64,000 nucleotides of DNA from Paenibacillus sp. DMB5 (GCF_001517085.1 NZ_LRAC01000010.1:20798-84797), one strand, 5' to 3'. Positions 35,401 to 43,731 are shown, counted from the stretch's first letter. The notes: a model not told the origin generated them from the letters alone. Translations and numbers: made by a program.

Positions 35401-37488
35401 CTGTTGACAGTGACCAATGATTTCAACGGTTCGCTCAAGGTAACCAAGGTGGCGAAAGAAAATACGGCTACTAAACTTGCAGGAGCAGTCTTTGAGCTAT
35501 ATAACTCAGCCAATACACTGGTCGGTTCCGGAACTACGAATGCCAGCGGTGAATTGATTTTCACCAAGTTAATGGGTGGAAGCTACACTCTTAAGGAGAC
35601 GAAGGCTCCGGACGGATATGTAATTACTGCCGGCAGTACCGCTGTAACCATTGATCCGGCACAACAAAAAACTTTAACCGTTACTAATGATAAAATAGTG
35701 CTCGGCTCGCTTAAGCTAACCAAGGTCGACTCGGCTAACCTGGCGAAAAAGCTGGCTGGAGCAGAATTCAAGCTTTATGACGCCAGCAGCAAGGCTTTGG
35801 TAGCAACGGCTACTACAGACGCGAACGGCGTTGTGGAGTTTAAGGATTTGAAGCTTGGAGCCTATACTTTCAAGGAAACGGTGGCTCCGTCCGGCTATGT
35901 GCTGGATTCGGCTGAACGCAGCGTTAATATTACTTCGGCCGTGCAAATTGTGCAGCAAATTACCAATAATGAACTTTTAGGCTCGATTAAGCTGACTAAA
36001 GTTGATGGGGATAACACCGCCAAGAAGCTGGCAGGAGCAGAGTTCAAGCTGTACAACGCCAGCGATGTTGTGGTCGCAACCGCTACTACAGACGCGAACG
36101 GCGTTGTGGAGTTTAAAGATTTGAAGCTTGGAACCTACACCTTCAAGGAAACGGCAGCTCCGGTCGGTTACGTGCTGAATGGAACCGAGCGCAGCGCGAA
36201 TCTGACATTGGCCGCACCAAATGTGCAGCAGCAGATTACCAACAAAGAAATCCTGGGCTCATTGAAGCTGACGAAGGTCGATCAGGATGATACGACGAAG
36301 AAGCTGTCAGGAGCAGAGTTCAAGCTGTACAACGCCAGCGATGTTGTGGTCGCAACCGCTACTACGGACGCGAACGGCGTTGTGGAGTTTAAAGATCTGA
36401 AGCTAGGCGCTTACACCTTCAAGGAAACGGTGTCCCCTGTTGGGTACGTGCTGAATAGCACGGAGCGGAGCGCTAACCTGACTATAGCTGCACCAAATGT
36501 GCAGCAGCAGATTACGAATAAGGAAATCCTGGGCTCATTGAAGCTGACCAAGGTCGATCAGGATGATACGACGAAGAAGCTGTCAGGAGCAGAGTTCAAG
36601 CTGTACGATTCCAGCGATGCTGTGGTCGCAACAGCTACTACAGACGCTAACGGCGTTGTGGAGTTTAAGGATCTGAAGCTTGGAACCTACACCTTCAAGG
36701 AAACGGTGGCCCCGGTCGGTTACATGCTGAATGGGACCGAGCGCAGCGCTAATCTGACTATAGCGGTGCCGAACGTGCAGCAGCAGATTACCAATAAGGC
36801 AATACCTGCAACACCTGCACCGACAGCTGCGCCAACGGCAACGGCCACACCGGCACCAGCTACGTCAAATCCGGGTACTCCGGCTTCGACACCAACCGCT
36901 TCTACGGTACCGGGGGCTATTGTTACACCAGGACCTTCTGCAACGCCAACACCAGGTGTAACGGCAACACCAGGCCTGACAACACCAGGCCTGACAACAC
37001 CAGGACCAACTGCTAGTCCGGCAACGCCTGCCGTGAGCAGTGCCCCAACACCGCAGGCTACAACAGCTACTACCATTTCGGATATCCCGATTGATGGCGA
37101 GATTCCGCTGGGCGGCATTCCGAGCATCAGTGAGGAGCCGTCACATGGTACGGTTGTGGTTACACCGGATGGAACATGGACTTATACACCTGATCCCGGC
37201 TTTACCGGGAAGGATAAGTTCACCGTCACTGTAACGGATGAGGACGGCAATGAGCAGGAGATTATCATTGAAGTTGATATTGATGAAGTACCGCTCGGTT
37301 CGGTACCTGATAATGACACTGGTACAGATAATAGTACTCACTCGGATAATGACATTAACGGCCTGCCCGGCAATCTTCCCAAAACAGGCGAAGAAAGTCC
37401 GCTTCCGCTGTATCTGACAGGCGGAGGACTTATGGTTCTCGGTATCTTCCTGGCCGTAAGATTCAGAACGCGCAACAAACAGGAATAG
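32428..37488 (+). CDS. LPXTG-anchored adhesin with collagen-binding-like and SpaA/CnaB repeats
   Basis: A 1686-residue cell-wall surface protein. Residues 1 to about 36 are a signal peptide. An N-terminal adhesin-like domain follows, then five modules near residues 205, 342, 483, 622 and 770, each opening with a W-x-[IV/M] strand (EWTVDVN, SWQIKFN, NWTIKVN, TWKVGAN, NWTMTIN), like Cna B-type collagen-binding domains. Residues 909-1460 are six SpaA/CnaB repeats of exactly 92 residues with Lys, Glu and Asn at the isopeptide positions. Then come a Thr/Pro-rich spacer, one Ig-like domain (GTVVVTPDGTWTYTP), and LPKTGE, a hydrophobic helix and a basic tail for sortase. It starts at TTG 32428 behind GAGGGAGAGGG. 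No sortase gene is in the window. The ligand is unknown. Confidence 0.9.
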   Translation: MRVIRQNKWAIWLGVVMLVTALATTIGFFSNVNADAAETQITEDIVKSVTLSVYENGTQVTSNVYKLDSTVKLNLTYELPDAKYGEGSTYSYTLPSQLKIDQTYSGILVNSEFADGVGTYTVGSDNKVVFKFNKNIDGLFDIKGSFWVESKLSSTTVTGSTTQVLPFPIAGNASNSITLQIQPNNGKAVSKSGVPLPQKYNASTIEWTVDVNTSLSRLANASVTDTIPTGLDLNTVSIAVYGLNVDVQGNVTQGGQLDPALYDTSASTARNLNLKFNNTLNEAYRVKFSTSITDTSKSSFTNTATLNGNGASQSGTSSAVGVSYGKPLEKTAGSYNSTTETISWQIKFNYDEKTITADKAVLTDYFNISQDYVPASLKIFKVKLDQNGSGTDDGQLTAGTDYTVTTLPDTATTAGFKIQFNNDIQSAYRIVYDTKVADRVYSGESIVNKVTYNGQTVQASTSTTQRILNKQAPSGVNYLNKTVNWTIKVNEDNRTMTNLLLTDKFDNAGLKLTGKPVISPALVENVDYTITNLGSGDFSVNDGFQIKFLKPITEAYTITYSTEFDYYKLKTASSYFRNTASIVWDEKTTTGTQTSAQTFTPRTEVIKNGLKSGSYDATSKTITWKVGANYNKRALAAGAELVDTLPASQQMAGGDAGSVKVYDLTYTSNGNPVQGSLVNAAEYEASVTSDGRKLKVKFKNDIDYAFYVIFQTEFIAGDINLDKVTNTAILNDAQSNAVSETLTSPEVSVPNGGQYVTKTGTRDSSDQTIINWTMTINANQSVVGDAQVVDTPSTNQVLLPASFQLYKTTVNSSGAVTATSVKLAQGTDYTLEFLTDSSGKDIFKLTFKNTISEPYVLKYQTVITAVGTVAVTNAVSFTGTGSKSVSKPFSYSNSFTIVDTGGTGSGVKGSLKVLKTNADQSLILPGAEFSLGRIVGSELKETKYATSDSGGNLEFKDLRAGKYILKETKAPAGYAVDTTERTVTINSSTPVLLTVTNDFNGSLKVTKVAKENTATKLAGAVFELYNSANTLVGSGTTNASGELIFTKLMGGSYTLKETKAPDGYVITAGSTAVTIDPAQQKTLTVTNDKIVLGSLKLTKVDSANLAKKLAGAEFKLYDASSKALVATATTDANGVVEFKDLKLGAYTFKETVAPSGYVLDSAERSVNITSAVQIVQQITNNELLGSIKLTKVDGDNTAKKLAGAEFKLYNASDVVVATATTDANGVVEFKDLKLGTYTFKETAAPVGYVLNGTERSANLTLAAPNVQQQITNKEILGSLKLTKVDQDDTTKKLSGAEFKLYNASDVVVATATTDANGVVEFKDLKLGAYTFKETVSPVGYVLNSTERSANLTIAAPNVQQQITNKEILGSLKLTKVDQDDTTKKLSGAEFKLYDSSDAVVATATTDANGVVEFKDLKLGTYTFKETVAPVGYMLNGTERSANLTIAVPNVQQQITNKAIPATPAPTAAPTATATPAPATSNPGTPASTPTASTVPGAIVTPGPSATPTPGVTATPGLTTPGLTTPGPTASPATPAVSSAPTPQATTATTISDIPIDGEIPLGGIPSISEEPSHGTVVVTPDGTWTYTPDPGFTGKDKFTVTVTDEDGNEQEIIIEVDIDEVPLGSVPDNDTGTDNSTHSDNDINGLPGNLPKTGEESPLPLYLTGGGLMVLGIFLAVRFRTRNKQE
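35152..36807 (+). repeat. Six in-frame 276-bp SpaA repeats inside the adhesin gene
   Basis: Units start at 35152, 35428, 35704, 35980, 36256 and 36532, exactly 276 bases (92 codons) apart. The last four are nearly identical in protein (GAEFKLY, TTDANGVVEFKDLKLG, TFKET, PVGY) and very close in DNA. The first two are more diverged. Such a pattern expands or contracts by recombination and can collapse in short-read assemblies. Confidence 0.9.
36808..37065 (+). repeat. Thr/Pro-rich spacer with short tandem repeats
   Basis: This codes for a Thr/Pro/Ala-rich linker between the SpaA stalk and the last Ig-like domain. At 36966-37004 the 15-base unit ACACCAGGCCTGACA occurs twice in tandem and then in a shortened form. 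It probably spans the peptidoglycan or acts as a flexible spacer. Confidence 0.75.
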
Positions 37489-37521
37489 TTTTTCAAACGA
37501 TAAATAACATTCATAGCAATG

Positions 37522-37567
37522 AAACACCCCACCTGATGAACCAACTTCTGGTGGGGTGTTTTTTTGT
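37522..37567 (+). terminator. Intrinsic terminator of the adhesin gene
   Basis: AACACCCCACC at 37523-37533 pairs with GGTGGGGTGTT ending at 37560, followed by seven Ts. Confidence 0.9.
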
Positions 37568-37713
37568 GCTTATATTCAAGAATGTTTACGGACTTTTGCA
37601 GGGGATTCTACGGTAAAATAGGTATGAGAAATCTTTTTTGAAAAAACGTTAAGGCCTGCAGGGGAACCGGATTGCCCGGCGTCTAACGTTATGAAGAAGG
37701 AGGGGAGAACGAC

Positions 37714-38256
37714 TTGGAAGAGGCAGAATGGATTTCAGCCGTGCTTAACGGGCAGAGCCAGGCTTTTGGACATCTGGTGACGCGTTATCAGGGCATGGTA
37801 TACCGAGTGTGCATCAAAATAACGGGAGAAGCCGAGTCGGCCAAGGATATGGCCCAGGAAGTCTTCATCAAAGCCTACAAGGCGCTCCCCTCCTTCAGGG
37901 GACAGTCCTCATTCTCTACCTGGCTGTACCGGATTGCATACAGGACCTGTCTGGACTGGAAACGGGCCAATGACAGGGAATGGCGCCACCGCAGTACGGC
38001 GGATTATACAGAGAATGACTGGGTTACCTCGCATACGCCGGAGCAGGCAGCACTCAGCAAGGAAGCCTCACAGGAGCTGGATCAGAATCTGAACAGCCTC
38101 ACGGAACCGTACCGGTCGGTCGTGCAGCTGTATTATTTTCAGCACCACTCCTATCAGGAAATTGCCGAACAGAAGGGCGTCTCGGTCAAAACAGTAGAAT
38201 CACAGCTCTACAGAGCCAGACAGATGATGAGGAAAAGCGGGGAGGAATGGCGATGA
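37714..38256 (+). CDS. ECF RNA polymerase sigma factor
   Basis: A 180-residue group IV sigma factor close to the SigW/SigM type. Region 2 is seen in YQGMVYRVCIKITG and AQEVFIKAYKALPSFRG (core and -10 contacts). Region 4 is YQEIAEQKGVSVKTVESQLY, the helix-turn-helix for the -35 element. TTG 37714 follows AAGGAGGGGAG. The next gene, an anti-sigma factor, overlaps by four bases, so this is a classic sigma/anti-sigma pair that responds to envelope signals. An inverted repeat (AACGTTA at 37645-37651 with TAACGTT at 37684-37690) lies just upstream. I could not identify its own promoter with confidence. Confidence 0.92.
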   Translation: MEEAEWISAVLNGQSQAFGHLVTRYQGMVYRVCIKITGEAESAKDMAQEVFIKAYKALPSFRGQSSFSTWLYRIAYRTCLDWKRANDREWRHRSTADYTENDWVTSHTPEQAALSKEASQELDQNLNSLTEPYRSVVQLYYFQHHSYQEIAEQKGVSVKTVESQLYRARQMMRKSGEEWR

Positions 38257-38708
38257 ATTGTGCAACAGTCAAAGAATGGATGCCGCATTATATCGAAGGC
38301 ACACTGTCTCCGGAGATGGAGCTGAATCTCCGTCTGCACATCGAAGCTTGTCCCGGCTGCTCATCATGGCTGGAGGAGGCTAAAGCGCTCGCGGCACTGT
38401 GGAATGAGATGGAAGCCGGATTAGAAACGGCGGACTCATGGGATTTTCCCGATATAACAAATGACGTAATGGAACATATTGGACAGCTTGAAGCGGGCCG
38501 CCGTGAGCGCGCCGTCAGAGCGACAGCAGCCCGGCGCCGTACTGCACCAGGCACCTCATGGATGCACTATGGAGTTGCAGTGGGCCTTACGTTCCTGCTG
38601 CTGCAGTTCGGGGTATTTGAGAATCTGGCCTACGGCATCACCGAGATCAATGGACAGATGTCGACATCCGTTACAGCATGGTTTAATGCCCAGGGCGGCC
38701 ATAAATAG
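38253..38708 (+). CDS. Membrane anti-sigma factor with zinc-finger (ZAS-like) domain
   Basis: A 151-residue protein. The N-terminus has the zinc-binding anti-sigma pattern: CATVKEWMPHYIEGTLSP, then LRLHIEACPGCSSW (HxxxCxxC). A single transmembrane segment (YGVAVGLTFLLLQFGVF) lies around residues 107-125, with a short outer tail. It would hold the sigma factor at the membrane until a signal releases it. ATG 38253 overlaps the sigma stop (ATGA), and GGGGAGGA is six bases upstream. Confidence 0.9.
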   Translation: MNCATVKEWMPHYIEGTLSPEMELNLRLHIEACPGCSSWLEEAKALAALWNEMEAGLETADSWDFPDITNDVMEHIGQLEAGRRERAVRATAARRRTAPGTSWMHYGVAVGLTFLLLQFGVFENLAYGITEINGQMSTSVTAWFNAQGGHK

Positions 38709-38798
38709 AAGCATAATCAGATATTGAATCACGAAACGAATTTTGAAAGAAAACAAAGCGAAGAAGTAATGCTCACCAAACTTTTAGGAGGATATAGT

Positions 38799-39296
38799 AT
38801 GATTAAGAAAAAACGCTGGCTTACCTTTTTCCTGGCGCTTGTACCTGGCTTGGGACATTTATATCTTGGCTTTAAAAAGCTGGGACTGCAGTATATGATC
38901 GGAGCCTCGGCGTGTATCATTTTTATTCCATCCATGCCGACGGTGTTCCCGTTCGCACTTGCCGCTCTCTGGTTCTATCAATTATTTGATGCCCTGCAAA
39001 AAGCGGCCTGGATGAAGCTGACGATCGCCGAGCATGAGCGGATGATGTTCCATCCGGACAGCTATGGAGCCCCGTGGAGCATGGGTTTGCCTCCGGTATC
39101 GGAGTATCCGCAGGATGATGTAAATCCTGTATGGCTGGGCATCGGCTGTGTGGCGGCAGGCTTCCTGCTGCTGGTGGCTACCGCTTTTCCGTGGCTCTGG
39201 CGTATTCTTACCGATATGAATATCGGGTCCATTCTTCTGTCGCTGGCCCTGATCGGATACGGCTTCAGAATGCTCAAAAAAAACTCAAAAGTATAG
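38799..39296 (+). CDS. Small multi-pass membrane protein
   Basis: A 165-residue membrane protein, MIKKKRWLTFFLALVPGLGHLYLGFKKLG at its start when read from 38799 in frame. The PGLGHLYLG stretch resembles the TM2-type motif of small membrane proteins. Two hydrophobic segments are near the N-terminus and two near the C-terminus. ATG 38799 lies seven bases after AGGAGG. That site is preceded by CACCAAACTTTT, like the end of the tandem repeat at 25698. Function unknown; its place in the sigma operon suggests a cell-envelope role. Confidence 0.75.
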   Translation: MIKKKRWLTFFLALVPGLGHLYLGFKKLGLQYMIGASACIIFIPSMPTVFPFALAALWFYQLFDALQKAAWMKLTIAEHERMMFHPDSYGAPWSMGLPPVSEYPQDDVNPVWLGIGCVAAGFLLLVATAFPWLWRILTDMNIGSILLSLALIGYGFRMLKKNSKV

Positions 39297-39314
39297 GAAA
39301 TGGGGATTTCATCC

Positions 39315-40406
39315 ATGGGGAGATGGAAAATCGGCAGCTTCTCTGCCGCAATCGGCTGCATCGCAGTGGGTGTATTAATAGTTTTGGCTCAATATGATGT
39401 GGTTTCATACGATACCCTGGGTTATTTGTGGCCGGCATTACTTATTCTGTTCGGACTGGAAATGCTGATCCGGCTGTTCATCCGGTCAGATGTCAAAACC
39501 CGTGTCAGCGGCTGGGCCATTCTGCTGATTATCGTGCTGGTGCTGGCAAGCGGCGGGCAGACCGTGCTGGCTGGCGGAACACTCGGCGGAATTTTCGGCC
39601 GGACGCAGCTGACCCCGCTCAGTGGTACAGTGGACATTCAGTCCAAGATCAAGCGCGTGAAGATTGAGCTGCCAAGCGGAAAGGTTATGATTCAAGGGAC
39701 TGACGGGAACACCCTTGATTATGAGGGCAAGCTTGAGCTTCCGGGCAAAGACGAAAGTGAAGCAGCGGACGCTATGGAGAAGAAATGGAAGGTGTCTGAA
39801 GAAGGGGATACGCTTGTTCTGAAGCTGGATCTGGAGACGAACTGGCTGTCAAACATTCGCTTCGGCATCTATACCAAGGAACCGTATTTGAATATCAGCC
39901 TTCCGCAGAATCTGGCGGCCCTGATAGAGACCAGCGACGGGGCAGTTGAAGCCGCCAATCTTGCGGCAGGCATTGAGGTCGATACCAGCAACGGTACACT
40001 GGATATTCATGATATCACCGGCGGAGTTGATGCCCACACCAGCAATGGGACCATTTCCGTACAGAATGTGCAGGGGGAAACCGAGCTTTCCAGCTCCAAT
40101 GGTGCAATCACGCTTACCAATATTGACGGCTCAGTGTCGGCAGAGAGCAGCAACGGCAGAATCACCGTTAACTCTGCAGTTACAGGCGATTGGGAGCTGG
40201 ACTCCAGCAACGGCAAAATAACCGTCAGCCTGCCGGCGGCAACAGACGCTGAGATCAATGCAGAGACGAGCAACGGCGGATTGAAGGGGAATGTTAACTG
40301 GAACCGCGATGAAGATAACCAGGGTTCAGCAGTGCTGGGGACTGGAAAACATGAGGTTTCCCTGTCAACCAGTAACGGTGCAATTACTGTAGATACAGCC
40401 GAATAA
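39315..40406 (+). CDS. LiaF-like membrane protein with DUF4097 beta-repeat domain
   Basis: About 363 residues. The first 90 contain four hydrophobic segments like the LiaI/LiaF-type membrane domain. The rest is a DUF4097 domain: a right-handed beta-helix-like series of SNG turns (TSNGTLDIHD, TSNGTISVQN, SSNGAITLTN, SSNGRITVNS and so on) spaced about 18 residues. Similar proteins often sit in operons with ECF sigma factors or Lia-type stress systems and are thought to sense or modulate envelope stress. ATG 39315 was preferred; an in-frame ATG at 39300 also exists. It is the last gene of the sigma operon and is followed by a terminator. Confidence 0.85.
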   Translation: MGRWKIGSFSAAIGCIAVGVLIVLAQYDVVSYDTLGYLWPALLILFGLEMLIRLFIRSDVKTRVSGWAILLIIVLVLASGGQTVLAGGTLGGIFGRTQLTPLSGTVDIQSKIKRVKIELPSGKVMIQGTDGNTLDYEGKLELPGKDESEAADAMEKKWKVSEEGDTLVLKLDLETNWLSNIRFGIYTKEPYLNISLPQNLAALIETSDGAVEAANLAAGIEVDTSNGTLDIHDITGGVDAHTSNGTISVQNVQGETELSSSNGAITLTNIDGSVSAESSNGRITVNSAVTGDWELDSSNGKITVSLPAATDAEINAETSNGGLKGNVNWNRDEDNQGSAVLGTGKHEVSLSTSNGAITVDTAE

Positions 40407-40407
40407 C

Positions 40408-40455
40408 AAAAGGAGCAGCCGCCCGGACATTGTCCGGCGGTGCTGCTCCTTTTTG
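40408..40455. terminator. Bidirectional intrinsic terminator
   Basis: AAAGGAGCAGC pairs with GCTGCTCCTTT across 40409-40451, flanked by A and T runs. It serves the sigma operon and the convergent aldo/keto reductase gene. Confidence 0.9.
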
Positions 40456-40497
40456 CTGATCTGTATGAGGTTAAGGGAGTGCTAATAGTCAGGTTTG

Positions 40498-41478
40498 TTA
40501 CCAGGCATACGCCTTCGGTGCTGCTCCGCCGGGACCCGGGAAAATTTCGTCCAGCCGCTTCAGCACGCTCTCTTCCAGCACAACCTCAAGGCAGCGCAGT
40601 GCGCTTTCGAACTGTTCCAGTGTGCGCGGTCCGATAATAGGCGCTGTTACAGCAGGATTAGCCAGCAGCCAGGCCAGGGCGATATTGTCCTGCGGCTCCC
40701 CAAGCTCACGGCTTAACTCAGCAAAGGCTTCAAGCTGGCTCTTATGCTGTTCTATGCGTTCGGCATTGCCGCCGCTGCGGCTGCCCTCAATCTTCATAAG
40801 GGCGTTGCGGCCCAGCAATCCCCCGTCCAGCGGACTCCATGGGATAACGCCAAGACCGAGTTTCTGCGCTGCCGGAAGCACCTCAAGCTCGGGCAGGCGG
40901 CAGGTCAGGCTGTATTTATGCTGCTCGGATACCAGGCCGAGGAAGCCGCGTGCCTTTGCCTCGGACTGGGCAATGGCAATGTCCCACCCCGCGAAATTAC
41001 TGGAGCCGACATAACCGACTTTGCCCTGGTTCACGGCAAGCTCAAACGCGCCCCACAGCTCGTCCCAGGACACGCTGCGGTCAACGTGGTGCATCTGATA
41101 CAGCTCGATGTGATCGGTCTGCAGGCGCTGCAGGGAGCCTTCCAGGTGGCGGCGGATTATATATGAGGAGAGACCGCTTTCATCGTTAGGGCCGTCAAGC
41201 TTGTCGCTCATGGCACCGTACACCTTGGTAGCAAGCACTACTTTCTCGCGACGTCCGCCGCCCTGCTTGAACCAGCGTCCAATAATGGTCTCTGTAAGCC
41301 CGGAGTTTTCGCCCCAGCCGTAAATGTTGGCGGTATCGAAGAAATTCACTCCTGCATCAAGCGCAGCGTCCATAATGCGAAAGGCTTCCTTCTCGTCCGT
41401 AATAGGGCCGAAATTCATTGTGCCCAGACAGAGACGGCTGACCTTCAAACCGGATTTTCCAAGCTTAGTATACTGCAT
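40498..41478 (-). CDS. Aldo/keto reductase
   Basis: A 326-residue NADPH-dependent TIM-barrel oxidoreductase. The catalytic tetrad is visible: Asp in NFFDTANIYGWG, the Tyr four residues later, Lys in LATKVYG and His in ELYQMHHVD. The cofactor-binding end is APIIGPRTLEQFESAL. The substrate is unknown; related enzymes reduce aldehydes, ketones or sugar derivatives. ATG 41478 has AAAAGGAGTGAATGTG upstream. It stands alone between convergent and same-strand genes. Confidence 0.92.
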   Translation of the reverse strand: MQYTKLGKSGLKVSRLCLGTMNFGPITDEKEAFRIMDAALDAGVNFFDTANIYGWGENSGLTETIIGRWFKQGGGRREKVVLATKVYGAMSDKLDGPNDESGLSSYIIRRHLEGSLQRLQTDHIELYQMHHVDRSVSWDELWGAFELAVNQGKVGYVGSSNFAGWDIAIAQSEAKARGFLGLVSEQHKYSLTCRLPELEVLPAAQKLGLGVIPWSPLDGGLLGRNALMKIEGSRSGGNAERIEQHKSQLEAFAELSRELGEPQDNIALAWLLANPAVTAPIIGPRTLEQFESALRCLEVVLEESVLKRLDEIFPGPGGAAPKAYAW

Positions 41479-41571
41479 TTCACATTCACTCCTTTTATGA
41501 AATAGACCAGTGCTTCATGGAAAACAACAGCATGTTTATTGTATCCAACCCGGGAATGAAGAGCAAATAGG

Positions 41572-42351
41572 TCAGGAGTTAACGATTTCCGATCTGGATA
41601 ATTTAATAAAATTCTCAACAATTTCATTTCTTACGTTTTGCTGCTTGTACAAATATTCAGCCTCTTCAAGATGTTGAAGCGCTAAGTCCTTATTGTAGTG
41701 CGTAATTTCTCTTGCATAATAAATATGATTCATATAGTCGCCAGGATCATCCTGCATCGAGCTTCCGAGCAGCTTTACGTTCCGCAACGCCTTTCGTTCC
41801 TTATTTACCAGCTTAGGGTCATAACCATCGTGATATAGGCGTATCGGTAAAGAAATCCTTTTTCCTGCTACACCTTTTAAGGTAAGCTGTTCATGGATTC
41901 TTCGTTCAAAACGGATATCTCCGCCTCGAAAGAGCCGGGCAACCCCTTCTTTAAATACACCGATCACTTCATTGTCCGCAATGTTGATGTACTCAATATC
42001 AATAACAATATTCTTAGTGCCATCAGCAGCTGCCTCTTTGCAAAAGCCGCTTAATTTCCTGGCATCCTCAGGATGCAGGTATTCATCGCCGTCAATAATG
42101 AGCTTCCATTCGTACTGCGTTTTAGAGAGCGAATAATTACGTGCCGCTGAAAAGTCATCCACCCATTCAAAATTATAAATGTGGATATTATTTTTATGCT
42201 GCAAGTCAAATTCTCTGATTAACTCAATTGTGTTGTCAGTCGAGCCTGTATCTACAATAATGATTTCATCCACAGCGTCGACAATGCTGCTCAGACACCG
42301 GATGATGCTTCTTGATTCATTTTTTATAATCATAGCGGCTGATATCTTCAT
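41572..42351 (-). CDS. Glycosyltransferase family 2, soluble
   Basis: A 259-residue GT2 enzyme: MKISAAMIIKNESRSIIRCL at the start, then IIVDTGSTDNT (nucleotide-sugar binding) and WKLIIDGDEYL (DxD-like metal site). It has no membrane segment. The C-terminal part (NHIYYAREITHYNKDLALQH) is helical and TPR-like. It resembles the SunS/LPS-type glycosyltransferases that modify proteins, peptides or surface polymers. ATG 42351 follows GGAGGGAAATC. It lies upstream of the aldo/keto reductase gene on the same strand, 93 bases away; its partner gene, if any, is not evident. Confidence 0.83.
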   Translation of the reverse strand: MKISAAMIIKNESRSIIRCLSSIVDAVDEIIIVDTGSTDNTIELIREFDLQHKNNIHIYNFEWVDDFSAARNYSLSKTQYEWKLIIDGDEYLHPEDARKLSGFCKEAAADGTKNIVIDIEYINIADNEVIGVFKEGVARLFRGGDIRFERRIHEQLTLKGVAGKRISLPIRLYHDGYDPKLVNKERKALRNVKLLGSSMQDDPGDYMNHIYYAREITHYNKDLALQHLEEAEYLYKQQNVRNEIVENFIKLSRSEIVNS

Positions 42352-42512
42352 GATTTCCCTCCGTAATTTCCTTCGTAATTCATTATTATATTGCCTGTAT
42401 TGATGATAGCAAAAAAAATCTGCCATGGGAAAGTGGAACGGTATAATTCAGTGCAGCATCGCTTCATAGGTGCTTCCTATCAAGGTCATTGCTTTTATGT
42501 ATTTGGCACAGC

Positions 42513-42540
42513 TTGGACCGTTATGTTACAACAATATACA
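42513..42540 (+). promoter_or_regulatory. SigmaA-like promoter of leuB
   Basis: TTGGAC at 42513-42518 and TATACA at 42535-42540, spacer 16. The start of transcription would be near 42547, 40 bases before leuB, with no room for a T-box. Confidence 0.5.
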
Positions 42541-42586
42541 GAAGAACTATGCCTGCGTACAGCAGATCATTTAAGGAGTGACGGAA

Positions 42587-43669
42587 ATGAGCGACGTTAA
42601 AAAAATCGCAGTAATCGCCGGGGACGGAATCGGACCTGAGGTTGTGGCTGAAGCGGAAAAAGTATTGAGAAAAGCGGAAGAGGTATTTGGCTATGCTTTT
42701 GAAACAGAGCATGCCCTGTTTGGTGGAATCGCCATTGACGAGCGGGGAACTCCGCTTCCGGAGGATACGCTGGAAATCTGCCGCAGTGCAGATGCTGTGC
42801 TGCTGGGAGCTGTCGGCGGACCGAAGTGGGACAATAACCCGAAAGAGCTGCGGCCGGAAACCGGACTTCTCGGCATCCGCAAAGCGCTGGGACTGTTCTC
42901 CAATCTGCGTCCGGCCAATGTGTTTGACTGCCTGAAGGATGCATCCACCCTGAAGCCGGAAGTGCTGGAAGGCACAGACCTGATGGTTGTGCGTGAGCTG
43001 ACCGGAGGCATCTACTTCGGGGACAAGCTGCGCCGGCAGGGGGAACACGGTGAAGAAGCAGTAGATACTTGCGTTTACAATGTAACGGAAGTGGAGCGCA
43101 TCGTGCGCCAGGCGTTTGAAATTGCAGGTAAACGCCGCAACAAGCTGGCCAGCGTGGACAAAGCGAACGTGCTGGAAACTTCCCGCCTGTGGCGTGAGGT
43201 CGTTAACCGGATCGCTCCTGAATACCCGCAGGTAGAGCTCGAGCATGTGCTGGTTGATAACTGTGCAATGCAGCTGCTGCGCCGTCCGTCCAGCTTCGAT
43301 GTCATTGTGACTGAGAACATGTTCGGAGATATTCTGAGTGACGAGGCAGCGATGCTGACCGGTTCGATCGGTATGCTTGCTTCTGCTTCACTGGGTGAGG
43401 GCAGCTATGGCTTGTATGAGCCGGTACACGGCTCTGCTCCTGATATCGCAGGTCAAGGCCTGGCTAACCCGATCGCGACCATCCTGTCGCTGGCTCTGAT
43501 GTTCCGCATGACCTTCGGGTATGAGGATGCAGCTGCGGCTATTGAAGCCGCTGTGGCAGAGGTGCTTGATGCCGGACACCGTACAAGTGATATTGCTGTA
43601 GATAAGAGCAAGGCGATTAGCACTACCGAAATGGGCGATCTGATTGTTGCAGCAATCCGCAAAGCGTAA
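42587..43669 (+). CDS. leuB: 3-isopropylmalate dehydrogenase
   Basis: NAD-dependent oxidative decarboxylase of leucine synthesis. The 360-residue protein has [18 protein letters not shown], then [23 protein letters not shown]. The substrate and metal motif is [12 protein letters not shown], and the NAD-binding C-terminal motif is [21 protein letters not shown] 42587 is eight bases after AAGGAG. It is separated from ilvB-N-C-leuA by 10.4 kb and seems to have its own promoter. leuC and leuD are not in the window. Confidence 0.96.
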   Translation: MSDVKKIAVIAGDGIGPEVVAEAEKVLRKAEEVFGYAFETEHALFGGIAIDERGTPLPEDTLEICRSADAVLLGAVGGPKWDNNPKELRPETGLLGIRKALGLFSNLRPANVFDCLKDASTLKPEVLEGTDLMVVRELTGGIYFGDKLRRQGEHGEEAVDTCVYNVTEVERIVRQAFEIAGKRRNKLASVDKANVLETSRLWREVVNRIAPEYPQVELEHVLVDNCAMQLLRRPSSFDVIVTENMFGDILSDEAAMLTGSIGMLASASLGEGSYGLYEPVHGSAPDIAGQGLANPIATILSLALMFRMTFGYEDAAAAIEAAVAEVLDAGHRTSDIAVDKSKAISTTEMGDLIVAAIRKA

Positions 43670-43731
43670 ATCTGCCGCTATATTCCTTCTTTGACGCAGA
43701 AAGACAATAAACTTCACAGAATGTTGCTTAT

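Noticed and set aside
37641..37700. SigW-like autoregulatory promoter before the ECF sigma gene
   Set aside because: GGAACC and CGTCTA occur, but their 11-base spacing is too short for the usual ECF -35/-10 arrangement, so I did not list it as a promoter.
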